From positions 1-41,262 of the forward strand of contig RXKB01000065.1 of assembly GCA_003963225.1 (NCBI GenBank): a stretch of DNA of 41,262 nucleotides, in the 5' to 3' direction. Position numbers and translations under genes: made by a program. This document shows positions 1-7,375 of this stretch, one piece after another (within the stretch, counting starts at the first letter, position 1; every line of letters begins with the position of its first letter). This DNA comes from Candidatus Babelota bacterium (GTDB lineage Bacteria; Babelota; Babeliae; Babelales; Vermiphilaceae). The notes beneath the pieces were generated by a model. That model was not told the origin of the DNA. It saw nothing but the letters and a program-made list of their open reading frames with translations, and did no database searches.

Positions 1-120
1 GAGCCAATAAAAGAAAAACAAAAAGAGCATGACAAAATATTTTCAACTGTATGATGGGGCGCTGTTATAACTCTTATTTCAATAGCTTGATGAATAATAT
101 GAATAACAAATTTTATGTAA
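1..120 (+). CDS. C-terminal part of a small membrane protein (holin or XhlA-like candidate)
   Basis: The frame is open from the window edge and ends at TAA, so the start is missing. The visible 39 residues are a charged Lys/Glu-rich stretch followed by one long hydrophobic segment (STVGWGAVITLISIAGGIIG) near the C-terminus. Four glycines are encoded by UGA. A charged coil followed by one C-terminal membrane segment resembles XhlA-type holin accessories. Its position just upstream of an amidase fits a lysis role, but that is inference. Confidence 0.6.
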
Positions 121-281
121 TTATATGAATCTTGATAGGGGCAATTGTAGCAACAATTATAGGGAGTTTTTCTTGCAATAATTGTAAAATTAATATAATA
201 AAAGTCTTCTTCGGAAGTCGTGTAATATCTATAAACGATATTGCAAGGTCTATCCCTAATACTTTCAGATGCAAAATCTAA
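99..281 (+). CDS. Small membrane or lipoprotein-like protein in the lysis cassette
   Basis: 60 aa beginning MNNKFYVI, overlapping the preceding gene by 22 nt. A hydrophobic segment (residues about 5-23) ends in SFSCNNC, which could be a membrane anchor or a lipobox-like cysteine. The rest is polar. Family unknown. A spanin or holin partner is possible from position only. Confidence 0.5.
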
Positions 282-415
282 AACTGTATTGGTTCTTACA
301 TAAACAATATTTACAAGGGTTTCTCTCAGGAATACTCGCAACTCAACTAGCGAGCATAATTCTATGGGCGAGCCTTTTTCTTTTATTTACTCCTTTTGAT
401 TTACTAGCACATTAA
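269..415 (+). CDS. Small membrane protein, holin candidate
   Basis: 48 aa, overlapping the previous gene by 13 nt. The C-terminal half is strongly hydrophobic (ILATQLASIILWASLFLLF), a single membrane-spanning segment. Third small membrane protein in a row before the endolysin, an arrangement typical of phage lysis cassettes. No family recognised. Confidence 0.5.
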   Translation: MQNLKLYWFLHKQYLQGFLSGILATQLASIILWASLFLLFTPFDLLAH

Positions 416-434
416 TCTTGCATTTTTGCGCCTG

Positions 435-545
435 ATGCTCTCAACCTATAAAAAGCTTGTTCCATGAATGCGGAACGCCTGACAAAAATATAAAAACACA
501 AGTCATAGCTTGAAGCAAAAGCTATGCTCTATCTTACTCTACTAA
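435..545 (+). CDS. Possible 36-aa basic peptide
   Basis: Open frame MLSTYKKLVPG ending at TAA with two UGA glycines. It fills the gap between the membrane proteins and the amidase. An 8-bp hairpin lies within it near 504-526. Supported only by packing and could be non-coding. Confidence 0.25.
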
Positions 546-557
546 CTATAACGAATA

Positions 558-1088
558 ATGTATAATTTTACACAAGACCTATCCGCTAGACAGAAAAATG
601 TAAGCAAGTGAACAAATACTTGTGAATATATCGTATTGCACGATACAGGCGTTATATGAAATGGCAATATTCCAATTCTTCTAGGAGAAAACGGAAGCAA
701 AGTATCTTGTCACTTTCTGATCAGACAAGACGGAAGTACGTATAAGCTTGGCGACCCTAAGCAAATACTCTGGCATTGCTGAGAGTCTATGTGGGAATGA
801 CGTACTAATCTCAACAGATACGCAGTAGGTATAGAGGTAGAATGACCTTGATTTACAAAAGCTCAAAGGGTAAAACTCCGTGAACTTACTCGTCATCTTA
901 TGGCAGTTCTAAATATTCCAAAAGAACGAGTTATTAGACACGCAGACCTAACTTGGGCATGAAGTAGTAAATGAATATTATGGGACTGAGTAAGCCGCTC
1001 TAGGAAAATAGACCCAAATAAATCATTATTTTGACTAAGTGGATTCAAACTATGGAGAATGATACTAACACCTAAAGAAGTATGATAG
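558..1088 (+). CDS. N-acetylmuramoyl-L-alanine amidase endolysin (Amidase_2 fold)
   Basis: 176 aa read through ten UGA codons. It should cleave the amide bond between muramic acid and the peptide stem of peptidoglycan at lysis. The Amidase_2 pattern is clear: YIVLHDTGV carries the first zinc histidine (about residue 31), then SCHFLIRQDGSTYKL, WHCGES, NRYAVGIEVEG, and a late RHADLTW with the second histidine followed by the KIDPN segment. The length suits a bare catalytic domain without a cell-wall binding module. The start is the ATG after a TAAT leader. It ends inside the start of the papain-like gene. Confidence 0.88.
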
Positions 1089-1543
1089 AAGCGCCAATTC
1101 TACAACAGGGCAACATAGGGGCTTGCGCCAGTGTAGCAATGCTCGGTGCGCTTGTTCGCATGAAGCCCGATATTGACCATGAAACAATACTAAAAGAAGT
1201 ATTACAAGACAAATCCGCACACCTGACATATCAACGTGCTTCTGCTTGGTTTCAGGCTCGCTGACTTATCAAAGGAATAAAACCTGTTAAATACTCACCT
1301 TTTCTCGCTAAAAAAACTCCAATATTAACTGGAGTTACTAACGCAGATTGGAAAGTAACAGGAAGCCCGCCATACGTTTTAAAATTCGAAAACAGGCAAA
1401 CACTCGGAAGTCACTTTATCTGTGTTGTATGAGCCTGAAAAGTGGCGAATTCGTGGGGATATGAGTTCGGAGACAAGTGATATTTTTACTTTGACCAAAA
1501 AGATATCCGAAGATTCAAACAATGTTTTGTTTTGATAATATAA
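1082..1543 (+). CDS. Papain-fold cysteine peptidase-like protein in the lysis cassette
   Basis: 153 aa, overlapping the amidase by 7 nt. The order of papain-family landmarks is visible: QQGNIGACAS (oxyanion Gln and nucleophile Cys, residues about 8-17), GSHFICVVGAG (general-base His) and ANSWGYEFGDKGYFYF (Asn and the NSWG turn). These resemble C1-type peptidases. No signal peptide is seen. Beside an endolysin it could be a peptidoglycan endopeptidase, a protease acting at lysis, or an entry enzyme. Four glycines are UGA, several in the conserved core, which supports UGA = Gly. Confidence 0.7.
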
Positions 1544-1575
1544 AATCCCCTAATTAAAGGGGATTCTTTTATTCT
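1543..1575. terminator. Bidirectional intrinsic terminator
   Basis: AATCCCC and GGGGATT form a 7-bp stem around an AT-rich loop. It is flanked by T-rich sequence on both strands and sits between two converging genes. Confidence 0.75.
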
Positions 1576-2267
1576 GTAGGGACTAGCTTATATTTTTTTC
1601 AAAGTACCATGATTGTATTATCTTCTGCGATATCTTGTACTACTGGAGTTCATTTAGGTGGAAGCCCAATTTCTTTGAGTATTCCATATTCTACAACTCC
1701 TGTTCATTCTTTTTTTCCACAAGTGATTGTCTTTTCTTCGTCACTTATATCTCTCCAATAACAAATACCTGCGAATATTTTATATGAAAACGATAGGGAT
1801 AGCTTACAAGTTATTGATAAACCTGCCTTGATACCCTCACCTGCCTTGATACCCTCACCTGCCTCGATACCCCAACCTGCCTCGATACCCCAACCTGCAT
1901 CGATACCATCACCTGCCTCGATACCTCAACCTGCCTCGATACCTCAACCTGCCTCGATACCCTCACCTGCCTCGATACCCCAACCTGCCTCGATACCTCA
2001 ACCTGCCTCGATACCTCAACCTGCCTTGATACCCTCACCTGCCTTGATACCCTCACCTGCCTTGATACCCTCACCTGCCTCGATACCAGAACGTGCCAAT
2101 GCGATAATTCTTCCAGATGCCTTGATTCGGTCAAATTTACAATATCACAAATTTGCATCTATCTCTATATTTCCTTTATAATCCGATACATCGGTATCAC
2201 CAATATAATCACTCCAATAAGAAGTTGATTTTTTAAAATGTTTAGCCGTTAGTTTTAATGTCTCCAT
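1569..2267 (-). CDS. Protein with about 15 glycine-rich hexapeptide repeats (GIEAGx)
   Basis: 232 aa on the minus strand. Residues 1-60 (METLKLTAKHF) and the C-terminal 75 residues flank a tract of GI(E/K)AG-x repeats, where x is Glu, Gly (UGA), Trp (UGG) or Asp. Hexapeptide tracts of this kind occur in other phage proteins and could form a beta-helix or solenoid. UGA and UGG alternate at the same repeat position, so a single base changes Gly to Trp. Function unknown; a fibre or surface-exposed role is possible. It has its own promoter at 2360-2387 and a structured leader. Both opposite-frame ORFs over the repeats are shadows. Confidence 0.8.
1822..2092. repeat. Tandem 18-bp coding repeats
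   Basis: About 15 copies of an 18-nt unit, the plus-strand form being like CTGCCTCGATACCCCAAC with small variants. The period is a multiple of three and the units are read on the minus strand as GIEAGx. They are contiguous with no spacers, so this is not a CRISPR. Confidence 0.9.
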
Positions 2268-2286
2268 ATATAAAAAGATAAAAAAT

Positions 2287-2353
2287 AAAATCCCTACTTT
2301 TAACCTCTAGTTGCGTAGAGGCTAAAAACAAGGATTCACTTCCGCAACGAAGT
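2287..2353 (-). ncRNA. Kissing-loop 5' leader of the repeat-protein gene
   Basis: From the predicted start (2353, minus) the RNA forms hairpin 1 (2338-2342 with 2349-2353) with loop 2343-2348. Hairpin 2 is a 12-bp stem (2298-2309 with 2316-2327) with loop 2310-2315. The two six-base loops, CGCAAC and GTTGCG on the plus strand, are perfectly complementary. An outer pairing of 2289-2295 with 2330-2336 encloses hairpin 2. A T-rich tract follows before the ATG at 2267. It may be an attenuator or translation control; not recognised as a known riboswitch. Confidence 0.65.
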
Positions 2354-2359
2354 AAAGGT

Positions 2360-2387
2360 ATTATATGGAATTGTTTGCAAAAATCAA
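2360..2387 (-). promoter_or_regulatory. Promoter for the minus-strand repeat-protein gene
   Basis: On the minus strand, TTGATT (2387-2382), 16 nt, TATAAT (2365-2360). The first base of hairpin 1 lies seven bases beyond the TATAAT box. Confidence 0.7.
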
Positions 2388-2667
2388 ATAATTTATCTAA
2401 TTGCAATAGAAAATCCCCCGTCGCTCCGCAAAAGGGGATTTATCGTGTATTCGGAATCATACCGACTATCCACATACGCCTAGAGGTGGAATACGAGTCA
2501 ATCGTACAGAAGTTTCTTGTTTTATAGACTCACTCTCCGAGTGTATCTCTACAAGACTTTCATGAGTATTATATCTATTTTCCAATAATTGCAATAAATA
2601 AATCCTAATTATCTTATTTTATACTTTTATATAATATAAGGTTTTAGTGTGAGAATTTTAGAATTAT
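2388..2667. other. Non-coding stretch between divergent promoters
   Basis: No convincing gene. There is an 8-bp hairpin AAATCCCC/GGGGATTT (2411-2441) whose minus-strand reading is followed by TTTTC, a plausible leftward terminator, and a short CACTC/GAGTG hairpin near 2529-2542. The rest is AT-rich with no tRNA-like fold. Confidence 0.5.
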
Positions 2668-2695
2668 TTGCTTTTTTTGAGATTATAGATAGAAT
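2668..2695 (+). promoter_or_regulatory. Promoter of interlocked RNA copy 1
   Basis: TTGCTT (2668-2673), 16-nt spacer, TAGAAT (2690-2695). The first base of arm A lies 7 nt after the -10 box, as in the other six copies. Confidence 0.65.
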
Positions 2696-2701
2696 GGGTG
2701 G

Positions 2702-2792
2702 GCGAGATGGTTTAAATAACTTTGCAATCTAAACATCACATTTGAATCTCTGAGTACTATCTCGCAAAGTTAGCTCGGAGACTCGAATGTGG
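2702..2792 (+). ncRNA. Interlocked RNA element, copy 1
   Basis: Strand order A 2702-2710, B 2718-2725, C 2737-2754, A' 2757-2765, B' 2764-2771, C' 2774-2791. A:A' is 9 bp with one GU. B:B' is 8 bp. C:C' pairs 17 of 18 with GU wobbles and one A-C mismatch. A' and B' share GC. TTTTTATTTT follows, then ATG at 2805. It is the only copy not in front of a recognisable homing-endonuclease gene. Confidence 0.8.
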
Positions 2793-2804
2793 TTTTTATT
2801 TTAT

Positions 2805-3056
2805 ATGGATCAAAAAGAATTTATAAATATCAATATTGGAGATATTGTTTTCGTGGAACATTATTGAGGGTTTATTAGATATAAGGTCTGTGATAGAGAT
2901 TGAAAAAAAATACTAGAAGATATTGACTCTCCAAATCAAGACAATTCAAGATTTACATCACTACCACTAAAGAATTTATGAAAAATCCACAATTCATCAT
3001 TTGAAAAGACCAAGCGTTCACTTTTCAAAAACTTGCAAGAGAAGAAATGAAGCTAA
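2805..3056 (+). CDS. 83-aa protein downstream of interlocked RNA copy 1
   Basis: MDQKEFININIGDIVFVEHYGG opens a short beta-rich looking N-terminus; the C-terminus is basic (FEKTKRSLFKNLQEKKGS). Four UGA glycines. No HNH, GIY-YIG or LAGLIDADG motif is visible. It occupies the place that homing endonucleases take behind the other RNA copies, so it may be cargo of the same type of unit or a founder gene. Function unknown. It overlaps the next ORF by 10 nt. Confidence 0.65.
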
Positions 3057-3166
3057 AGTTACTTGCAGATATAAATATGGATATAAAAATTTGCCAGATT
3101 GAATGATGGAATCATCGTGAATATATACAAGATTTACAGATACTTTTAAATTCTATTAAGCTATAA
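3047..3166 (+). CDS. Small hypothetical protein
   Basis: 39 aa, MKLKLLADIN, with one UGA glycine. Its start overlaps the end of the previous gene and a DUF6291-like gene begins 3 nt after its stop. Function unknown. Confidence 0.45.
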
Positions 3167-3169
3167 ATT

Positions 3170-3883
3170 ATGCAACCAAGAAAAAGATTTCTTTTATATT
3201 ATGACTGGGAAAACCTCATAAAAGATATGAGTGATTCTGATGTCGCTTCTCTTACTCGCTGAATATTTAAATATCAGAACACTTGGGAGATATGAGATAT
3301 GACATACGGAGCAAGACTTGCTTTCTCTTTTATGCAACCAGTATTCGATGAAGACCGAAAGGATTGGGAAGAGATAAGTAAAAAGAACTCTGATAATGCA
3401 AAGGAAAGATGGAAAAAAATGAATGCCAATATATCCGATAATATGCGACCGCATCCGACCGAATCCGACTCTATGCGCGCCTCGACTGATAATGGTATTG
3501 ATAGTGTCAATGGTATTGGTATTGAAAATATAGATACAGATATACCTAAAGGTATATGAGAGCAAGCTCTCGATGCTAAAGATAAAAATATAGTATCAGA
3601 AGAGAAAAAAGAATACGGAAACTCTGATATAAATAAAACACTCGCTTTCCTCACAAAACATATCTGATGCGATACTTTCGCAGAATCTCAAAAACTACAA
3701 AGACAATATGCCAAACATATCCTGAATCTCTGAAAAGAAATATGAGCGGAGGAGATGAAATACAGAATCGATAAAATTTTAGAGGATAAATTCAAAGCCA
3801 AGAACTCAAATAAAATTGCTTTTATTTATAAGGAATTGAAATCATTTATCCACGCACCAGAAACCGAAATATTTAAATGCTAA
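3170..3883 (+). CDS. DUF6291-like phage replication protein candidate
   Basis: 237 aa. The N-terminal 75 residues (YYDWENLIKDMSDSDVASLTRGIFKYQ, then FSFMQPVFDEDRKDWEEISKKNSDNAKERW) match the general pattern of DUF6291, a domain often found at the N-terminus of phage replisome-organiser-like proteins. A low-complexity Asn/Asp/Ile/Gly linker (about 100-130) precedes a helical basic C-terminal half. A role in replication initiation or helicase loading is inferred from that family and from its early-region position. Confidence 0.6.
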
Positions 3884-3893
3884 CCTATAAAAT

Positions 3894-4379
3894 ATGGAAC
3901 TCACACGCAATACACCGCTATCAATAATAATCCTCCAAGACTGAACACGATTATTTGCACAGGCTGAAAAATCTATACTTGAGTCAAAAATCCAAAAAGA
4001 TGATTATATAGAAATACAGTGAGAAATAATCTCAACAGTCAAAGGCAATATTCGAACTATTCGAGATGCAACAGACATAGAATACTATGAATTTCATGTA
4101 CTCGACAAGTTACCTCCTTGAATAATGGAAAAAATGCACTCGATAATCTGAAAACTCTATGAAAATAAAGTAACCAATGTAACCATTATCTGACTTATAA
4201 ATAAGCAAAAAATGCTCCAAGACGAAGAAGAAAATAGAAGATGGTGACTCACTCCAGAGCAAAAAGAAAACAGGAGAAAACAGGTCGAGCGAATGAATAA
4301 AATAATGGTAGAAAAATGACTTATCACAGAATGAGACGCAAGCAGGATAATCGGAAAAATACTTCTTAACCAAGCGTAA
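3894..4379 (+). CDS. Hypothetical protein
   Basis: 161 aa, MELTRNTPLSIIIL. The N-terminal half looks beta-rich, the middle is very charged (QDEEENRRWGLTPEQKENRRKQ) and the C-terminus is helical. Eight UGA glycines. Begins 11 nt after the DUF6291-like gene in the same operon. No family recognised. Confidence 0.65.
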
Positions 4380-4397
4380 TAAAAGAACTATAAACCT

Positions 4398-4604
4398 ATG
4401 AAATTCACTATCATAAATACCAACGCTACTCTGAATATCCCTAAAAAAGACTGGATAGAATGGGAAAAATACGTACAATGTAGGTATCAGGAAGCTCTCA
4501 AAAACTGAGACTTCTCGCAAGTCTACGATGTAGACGAATGCAGAGATTGCCAATGGCTATCTATAAAACATGCTACCGATCTTTTATATTTTCTAAAAAA
4601 ATAA
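4398..4604 (+). CDS. Small hypothetical protein
   Basis: 68 aa, MKFTIINTNATLNIPKKDW, with a CRDC pair near the middle that might bind metal. One UGA glycine. The next gene begins one base after its stop. Function unknown. Confidence 0.55.
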
Positions 4605-4605
4605 T

Positions 4606-5070
4606 ATGTACAAAAAACTCTGTTCCGACCTCGAACAATCCTCTCATGCTATCGCCTCCGCTTTCATACAGAAAATGTATGACGTGAAACCAGAAGAGAT
4701 GGACGAAATCTATTTTATCGGGAACGACCCTACAGGAACTCTCTGATATGGTGACCACTTCTGGAGTCTCGATACAATGTATGAAACTCTATTGCATAAC
4801 TACAACACAAAAGACGTGTGGAACTGGTATTATTACTCAATAGAGCAATCAGGAGATAATAATGAGGCATATATCAACCTCTGGCACTTCGTCCGCAAGT
4901 ATCCATGATACATGTGAGACATTGCAGATATAGCAAAGCAAGAAAAGGAATCCCGAGAAGCAAATACTAGATACTGGAATAGCGAAGATGGAAAAGCAGA
5001 AACGGAAAAACATATGGAAGCACTGACGGCTGAATTTCTTAAAACTATCAACCATGAGAAAATGCAATAA
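4606..5070 (+). CDS. Hypothetical protein, acidic
   Basis: 154 aa. Contains GYGDHFWSLDTMYETL and a helical C-terminal half rich in Glu and Lys, with KYPGYMGDIADI around residue 105. Three UGA glycines. Preceded by the TAATATG start context common here. No family recognised. Confidence 0.65.
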
Positions 5071-5188
5071 ATGAATCATACACGGAAGAAAACAAAACGG
5101 ATATTATCTTGTAGACTTATGAGGTGGTATATCAAAACGATATAAGGCGGAAGAAATAATATTTGAAAAAAAATGTAAATGAATATAA
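5054..5188 (+). CDS. Small hypothetical protein
   Basis: 44 aa, MRKCNKGIIHGRKQNGYYLVDL, overlapping the previous gene by 17 nt. Three UGA glycines, two of which join otherwise separate frames. A shorter competing frame from 5071 is less convincing. Function unknown. Confidence 0.45.
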
Positions 5189-5210
5189 TATAATAAATAA
5201 CTAAAAAACT

Positions 5211-5348
5211 ATGCTCACTCGATCAGAAATAACAAAAAAGACAAACGAACAACTCAAAGAATATATAGACTCTACTGTGAAGCCTACTATTAGAGCATGG
5301 CAAGTAGAGAGAAAGCGAATAGATGGAATCATCAGAAATCGCAAATAG
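5211..5348 (+). CDS. Small basic hypothetical protein
   Basis: 45 aa, MLTRSEITKKTNEQLKEYIDSTVK, predicted helical and basic at the C-terminus. Last gene before a strong terminator at 5379-5414. Function unknown. Confidence 0.5.
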   Translation: MLTRSEITKKTNEQLKEYIDSTVKPTIRAWQVERKRIDGIIRNRK

Positions 5349-5378
5349 AACAAAATATGTATTCAAGTATATTATATC

Positions 5379-5414
5379 AAACGGATTGTCTATAAATTGG
5401 CAATCCGTTTTTTT
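5379..5414 (+). terminator. Intrinsic terminator of the first early operon
   Basis: A 10-bp stem AAACGGATTG (5379-5388) with CAATCCGTTT (5401-5410), 12-nt loop, followed by seven T. One of the cleanest terminators in the window. Confidence 0.88.
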
Positions 5415-5455
5415 GGCTTTGCAGAGCCATTTTATATATTTTCTATTATATTTAT

Positions 5456-5483
5456 TTGCATATTTTAGAGATTGGGATATAAT
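5456..5483 (+). promoter_or_regulatory. Promoter restarting early transcription
   Basis: TTGCAT (5456-5461), 16 nt, TATAAT (5478-5483). Lies just downstream of the terminator at 5379-5414. Confidence 0.65.
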
Positions 5484-5489
5484 GCTCTT

Positions 5490-5655
5490 ACATTCACAAC
5501 ACGACAGAGACGCTACCTTGAAAAAGATGAAGCCTGCCGAGAACGAATAAAAAGAAACTAAAACAAAAATCTTATACACTATATAGAACTTTCCTTTTGT
5601 AGGATATACAGTTGCTATCGTATAAGGTTTTGATTTTACTTTTTTACTTCACTAT
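5490..5655 (+). other. Long untranslated leader with terminator-like hairpin
   Basis: From the predicted start to the next ATG there is no good gene. A 12-bp stem pairs 5566-5577 with 5620-5631 (one GU), enclosing smaller complementary segments. It runs into the T-rich tract 5628-5647. This could be an attenuator ahead of the small-gene cluster that follows. Confidence 0.5.
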
Positions 5656-5766
5656 ATGTACGAAACAATCATAGGCACTTCTTACAAAGTCGGTTCTAAG
5701 GCTCACGCAAAAGCAGTACAGCAAAAGAAACACTTTGACAACCTTTTATCTTCTGAACTTTCCTAA
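5656..5766 (+). CDS. Small basic hypothetical protein
   Basis: 36 aa, MYETIIGTSYKVGSKAHAKAV, no UGA. First gene after the long leader and one base before the next start. Function unknown. Confidence 0.45.
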   Translation: MYETIIGTSYKVGSKAHAKAVQQKKHFDNLLSSELS

Positions 5767-5767
5767 T

Positions 5768-5845
5768 ATGATTACTTTCCTAAAAGCTACTACATTTATT
5801 TTTATCTGAATGTATATCGGTATTATACTTACTAAAATCATCTAA
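5768..5845 (+). CDS. Single-pass membrane peptide
   Basis: 25 aa, almost entirely hydrophobic (TFLKATTFIFIGMYIGIILT), with one UGA glycine inside the membrane segment. The start context TAATATG matches neighbours. Function unknown. Confidence 0.4.
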
Positions 5846-5847
5846 CT

Positions 5848-6045
5848 ATGTACTCGCTAATCGACCCATCTCTCCCTTTCGGAGAATCTACTGAATCAGT
5901 CGGTACTTATCGACAACCTACATACAAGAAACGCTCAAATGTTTTTCCAACTGAACAAGATATGCATAGAATCCAACAACGAGTAATTCGTGTATATCGA
6001 GACCAAATAGTAAACTGATTCCCTTTAATTCCTTATAATCAATAA
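5848..6045 (+). CDS. Small hypothetical protein
   Basis: 65 aa, MYSLIDPSLPFGESTES, with a basic C-terminal helix (QDMHRIQQRVIRVYRDQIV). One UGA glycine. It is separated by 2 nt from its upstream neighbour and 1 nt from the downstream one. Function unknown. Confidence 0.5.
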
Positions 6046-6046
6046 T

Positions 6047-6205
6047 ATGAATGTACTTACTCACAATATCCTCACGATAATGGAAAATTACAAATCAGAA
6101 GAAATTGAGGCAATAATAAAAGAAATGCAGATAATAGCAGATAGAAAATACCAAGAAGAGGAAGAAGCCAAACTTTGGCAAGAAGCAATATCCAATAACC
6201 AATAA
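6047..6205 (+). CDS. Small helical hypothetical protein
   Basis: 52 aa, Glu-rich and predicted helical (MENYKSEEIEAIIKEMQ). No UGA. Tight spacing within a run of small early genes. Function unknown. Confidence 0.45.
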   Translation: MNVLTHNILTIMENYKSEEIEAIIKEMQIIADRKYQEEEEAKLWQEAISNNQ

Positions 6206-6210
6206 CAAAT

Positions 6211-6477
6211 ATGCAACGAATACAAAAATCAGCTCGCAATATCAATATAGCTTTTTTCCTACTCCTACTCATAGTAGCTGTTCCAATGGCTCTAATTACT
6301 GCGGAATATGCAAATGCTACACTAACTGCCCGAGAATGTCGGACAGTTTGGGAAGACTGATTTTTTAAAGAAATACAGCCATCCATATGCAATCGCTATT
6401 TCCCAATGTTCACTAGGCAGCATATAAGAGAAATGGAACAGCTCCAGAGATACTATGCTTTACCTGCCAATAGATAA
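6211..6477 (+). CDS. Small exported or membrane-anchored protein
   Basis: 88 aa. A basic N-terminus (MQRIQKSARN) is followed by a hydrophobic stretch (INIAFFLLLLIVAVPMALIT) ending near TAEYANA, a plausible signal peptide or anchor. The exported part has two Cys. Last gene before the promoter of RNA copy 2. Function unknown. Confidence 0.5.
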
Positions 6478-6482
6478 AAATA

Positions 6483-6509
6483 TTGATTTTATAAAAATAT
6501 CAGTATAAT
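6483..6509 (+). promoter_or_regulatory. Promoter of interlocked RNA copy 2
   Basis: TTGATT (6483-6488), 15 nt, TATAAT (6504-6509). Arm A starts seven bases later at 6516. Confidence 0.75.
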
Positions 6510-6515
6510 ATCTCT

Positions 6516-6600
6516 GCTATAACATTAAGGAGATTTGCCATTAAGGGCATTTACTCGGGGTTGTTATAGCAAATCTCCGCCCCGAGTAAGTGTCTTTTTT
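6516..6600 (+). ncRNA. Interlocked RNA element, copy 2
   Basis: A 6516-6523 GCTATAAC, B 6529-6538 GGAGATTTGC, C 6551-6560 TTACTCGGGG, A' 6563-6570 GTTATAGC, B' 6569-6578 GCAAATCTCC, C' 6580-6589 CCCCGAGTAA. All pairings are perfect. A' and B' share GC. CTTTTTT follows C'. Copy 4 is a paralogue in which all three helices differ in sequence yet still pair, which is direct covariation. Confidence 0.88.
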
Positions 6601-6604
6601 ATTT

Positions 6605-7150
6605 ATGTTGACACAAGATAGGCTGAAAGAGTTGTTTAGCTACAACGAAAAAACTGGAATTTTTACAAGATTAGTTTCAATTGGACGAAGGGGTAAGGCG
6701 GGAAACATCGCTGGCTCAAAAAATTGATATGGGTATCTTCTTATCTGCATAGATAACAAAAATTACGCTGCACACAGATTAGCATGGATGTACACTTATG
6801 GAAGTTTTCCAAAGATTACCGACCATATAAATGGAATACGAGATGACAACAGAATATCTAATCTTCGTGAAGTAACAATGCGAGAAAACCTCCAAAATAG
6901 AAAAAAGCAAGAAAGACAATATTCATCACTACCAACTGGAGTGACTGTCGTGAAATGGAAGTGAATACCTAACGCATATCGCGCACGTTGGTGCGATACA
7001 TTTTGAAAAATACAATGCTCGCCACACTTCAATTTTATAAAGTGCTGATGAAAAGAAAATGCTTTATTACAGGCTATAGCATATCGCGAAGCTAGAATAA
7101 AAGAACTAATCAGCCAGTGAGCGTCTTATACAGAACGTCACTGAAAATAA
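6605..7150 (+). CDS. HNH homing endonuclease (HNH_3 / AP2-like), intact
   Basis: 181 aa, MLTQDRLKELFSYNEKTG. N-terminal module (GKAGNIAGSKNGYGYLLI), then AAHRLAWMYTYGSFPKITDHINGIRDDNRISNLREVT, the HNH_3 core with catalytic His-Asn residues. The C-terminal half resembles an AP2-like DNA-binding domain (SLPTGVTVVKWKG, YRARW, FNFIKCG). Family members nick or cut DNA at intron-less alleles and spread by repair. Its glycine in DHIN-G is UGA. It starts 15 nt after RNA copy 2 and is a paralogue of the gene at 10013. Confidence 0.9.
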
Positions 7151-7168
7151 TAATCAATAACCAATACT

Positions 7169-7375
7169 AATATGCACCTATATCTACCAATTATGACAAA
7201 ACTTACAGAACTCGTACTTCATAATTCTTGAAGTGACTATTCAGAGGAGATAGAACAACTTATTTTTTGAGCAGATAGGCTTAGAGAGCTTTATGAGATA
7301 AATTGAAGATTAAAAAAAGACGATATGTATCAGTTATTTTTAGCCATTAACATTATTGAAATAGCATGAAGATAA
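7169..7375 (+). CDS. Small hypothetical protein
   Basis: 68 aa, MHLYLPIMTKLTELVLHNSG, helical. Four UGA glycines hold the frame together. Overlaps the next gene by 10 nt. Function unknown. Confidence 0.5.

Noticed and set aside
1822..2092. CRISPR-like array
   Set aside because: Units are contiguous, 18 nt, without spacers, and form an in-frame coding repeat.
1811..2181. Repeat-rich ORFs VSRQV (minus) and SIPQPA (plus) over the same DNA
   Set aside because: They are alternative frames of the 18-bp repeat. Only the GIEAGx frame extends into flanking non-repeat sequence with a start, stop and promoter.
2702..2771. tRNA-like sequence (GCGAGAT...ATCTCGC with TTTGAATC)
   Set aside because: The would-be acceptor stem is A:A' of the interlocked RNA; there is no proper T arm or anticodon arm, and the same pairing plan is found in six other places with other sequences.
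6516..6589. HDV-like or other known self-cleaving ribozyme
   Set aside because: The 5' helix at the first base recalls HDV, but strand order A-B-C-A'-B'-C' does not match the HDV order, and no known catalytic core is recognisable.
6516..7150. Group I intron or IscB-type (HEARO) guide RNA unit
   Set aside because: The element is far too short for a group I core, and the adjacent nucleases are small homing-type HNH proteins without RuvC or IscB features.
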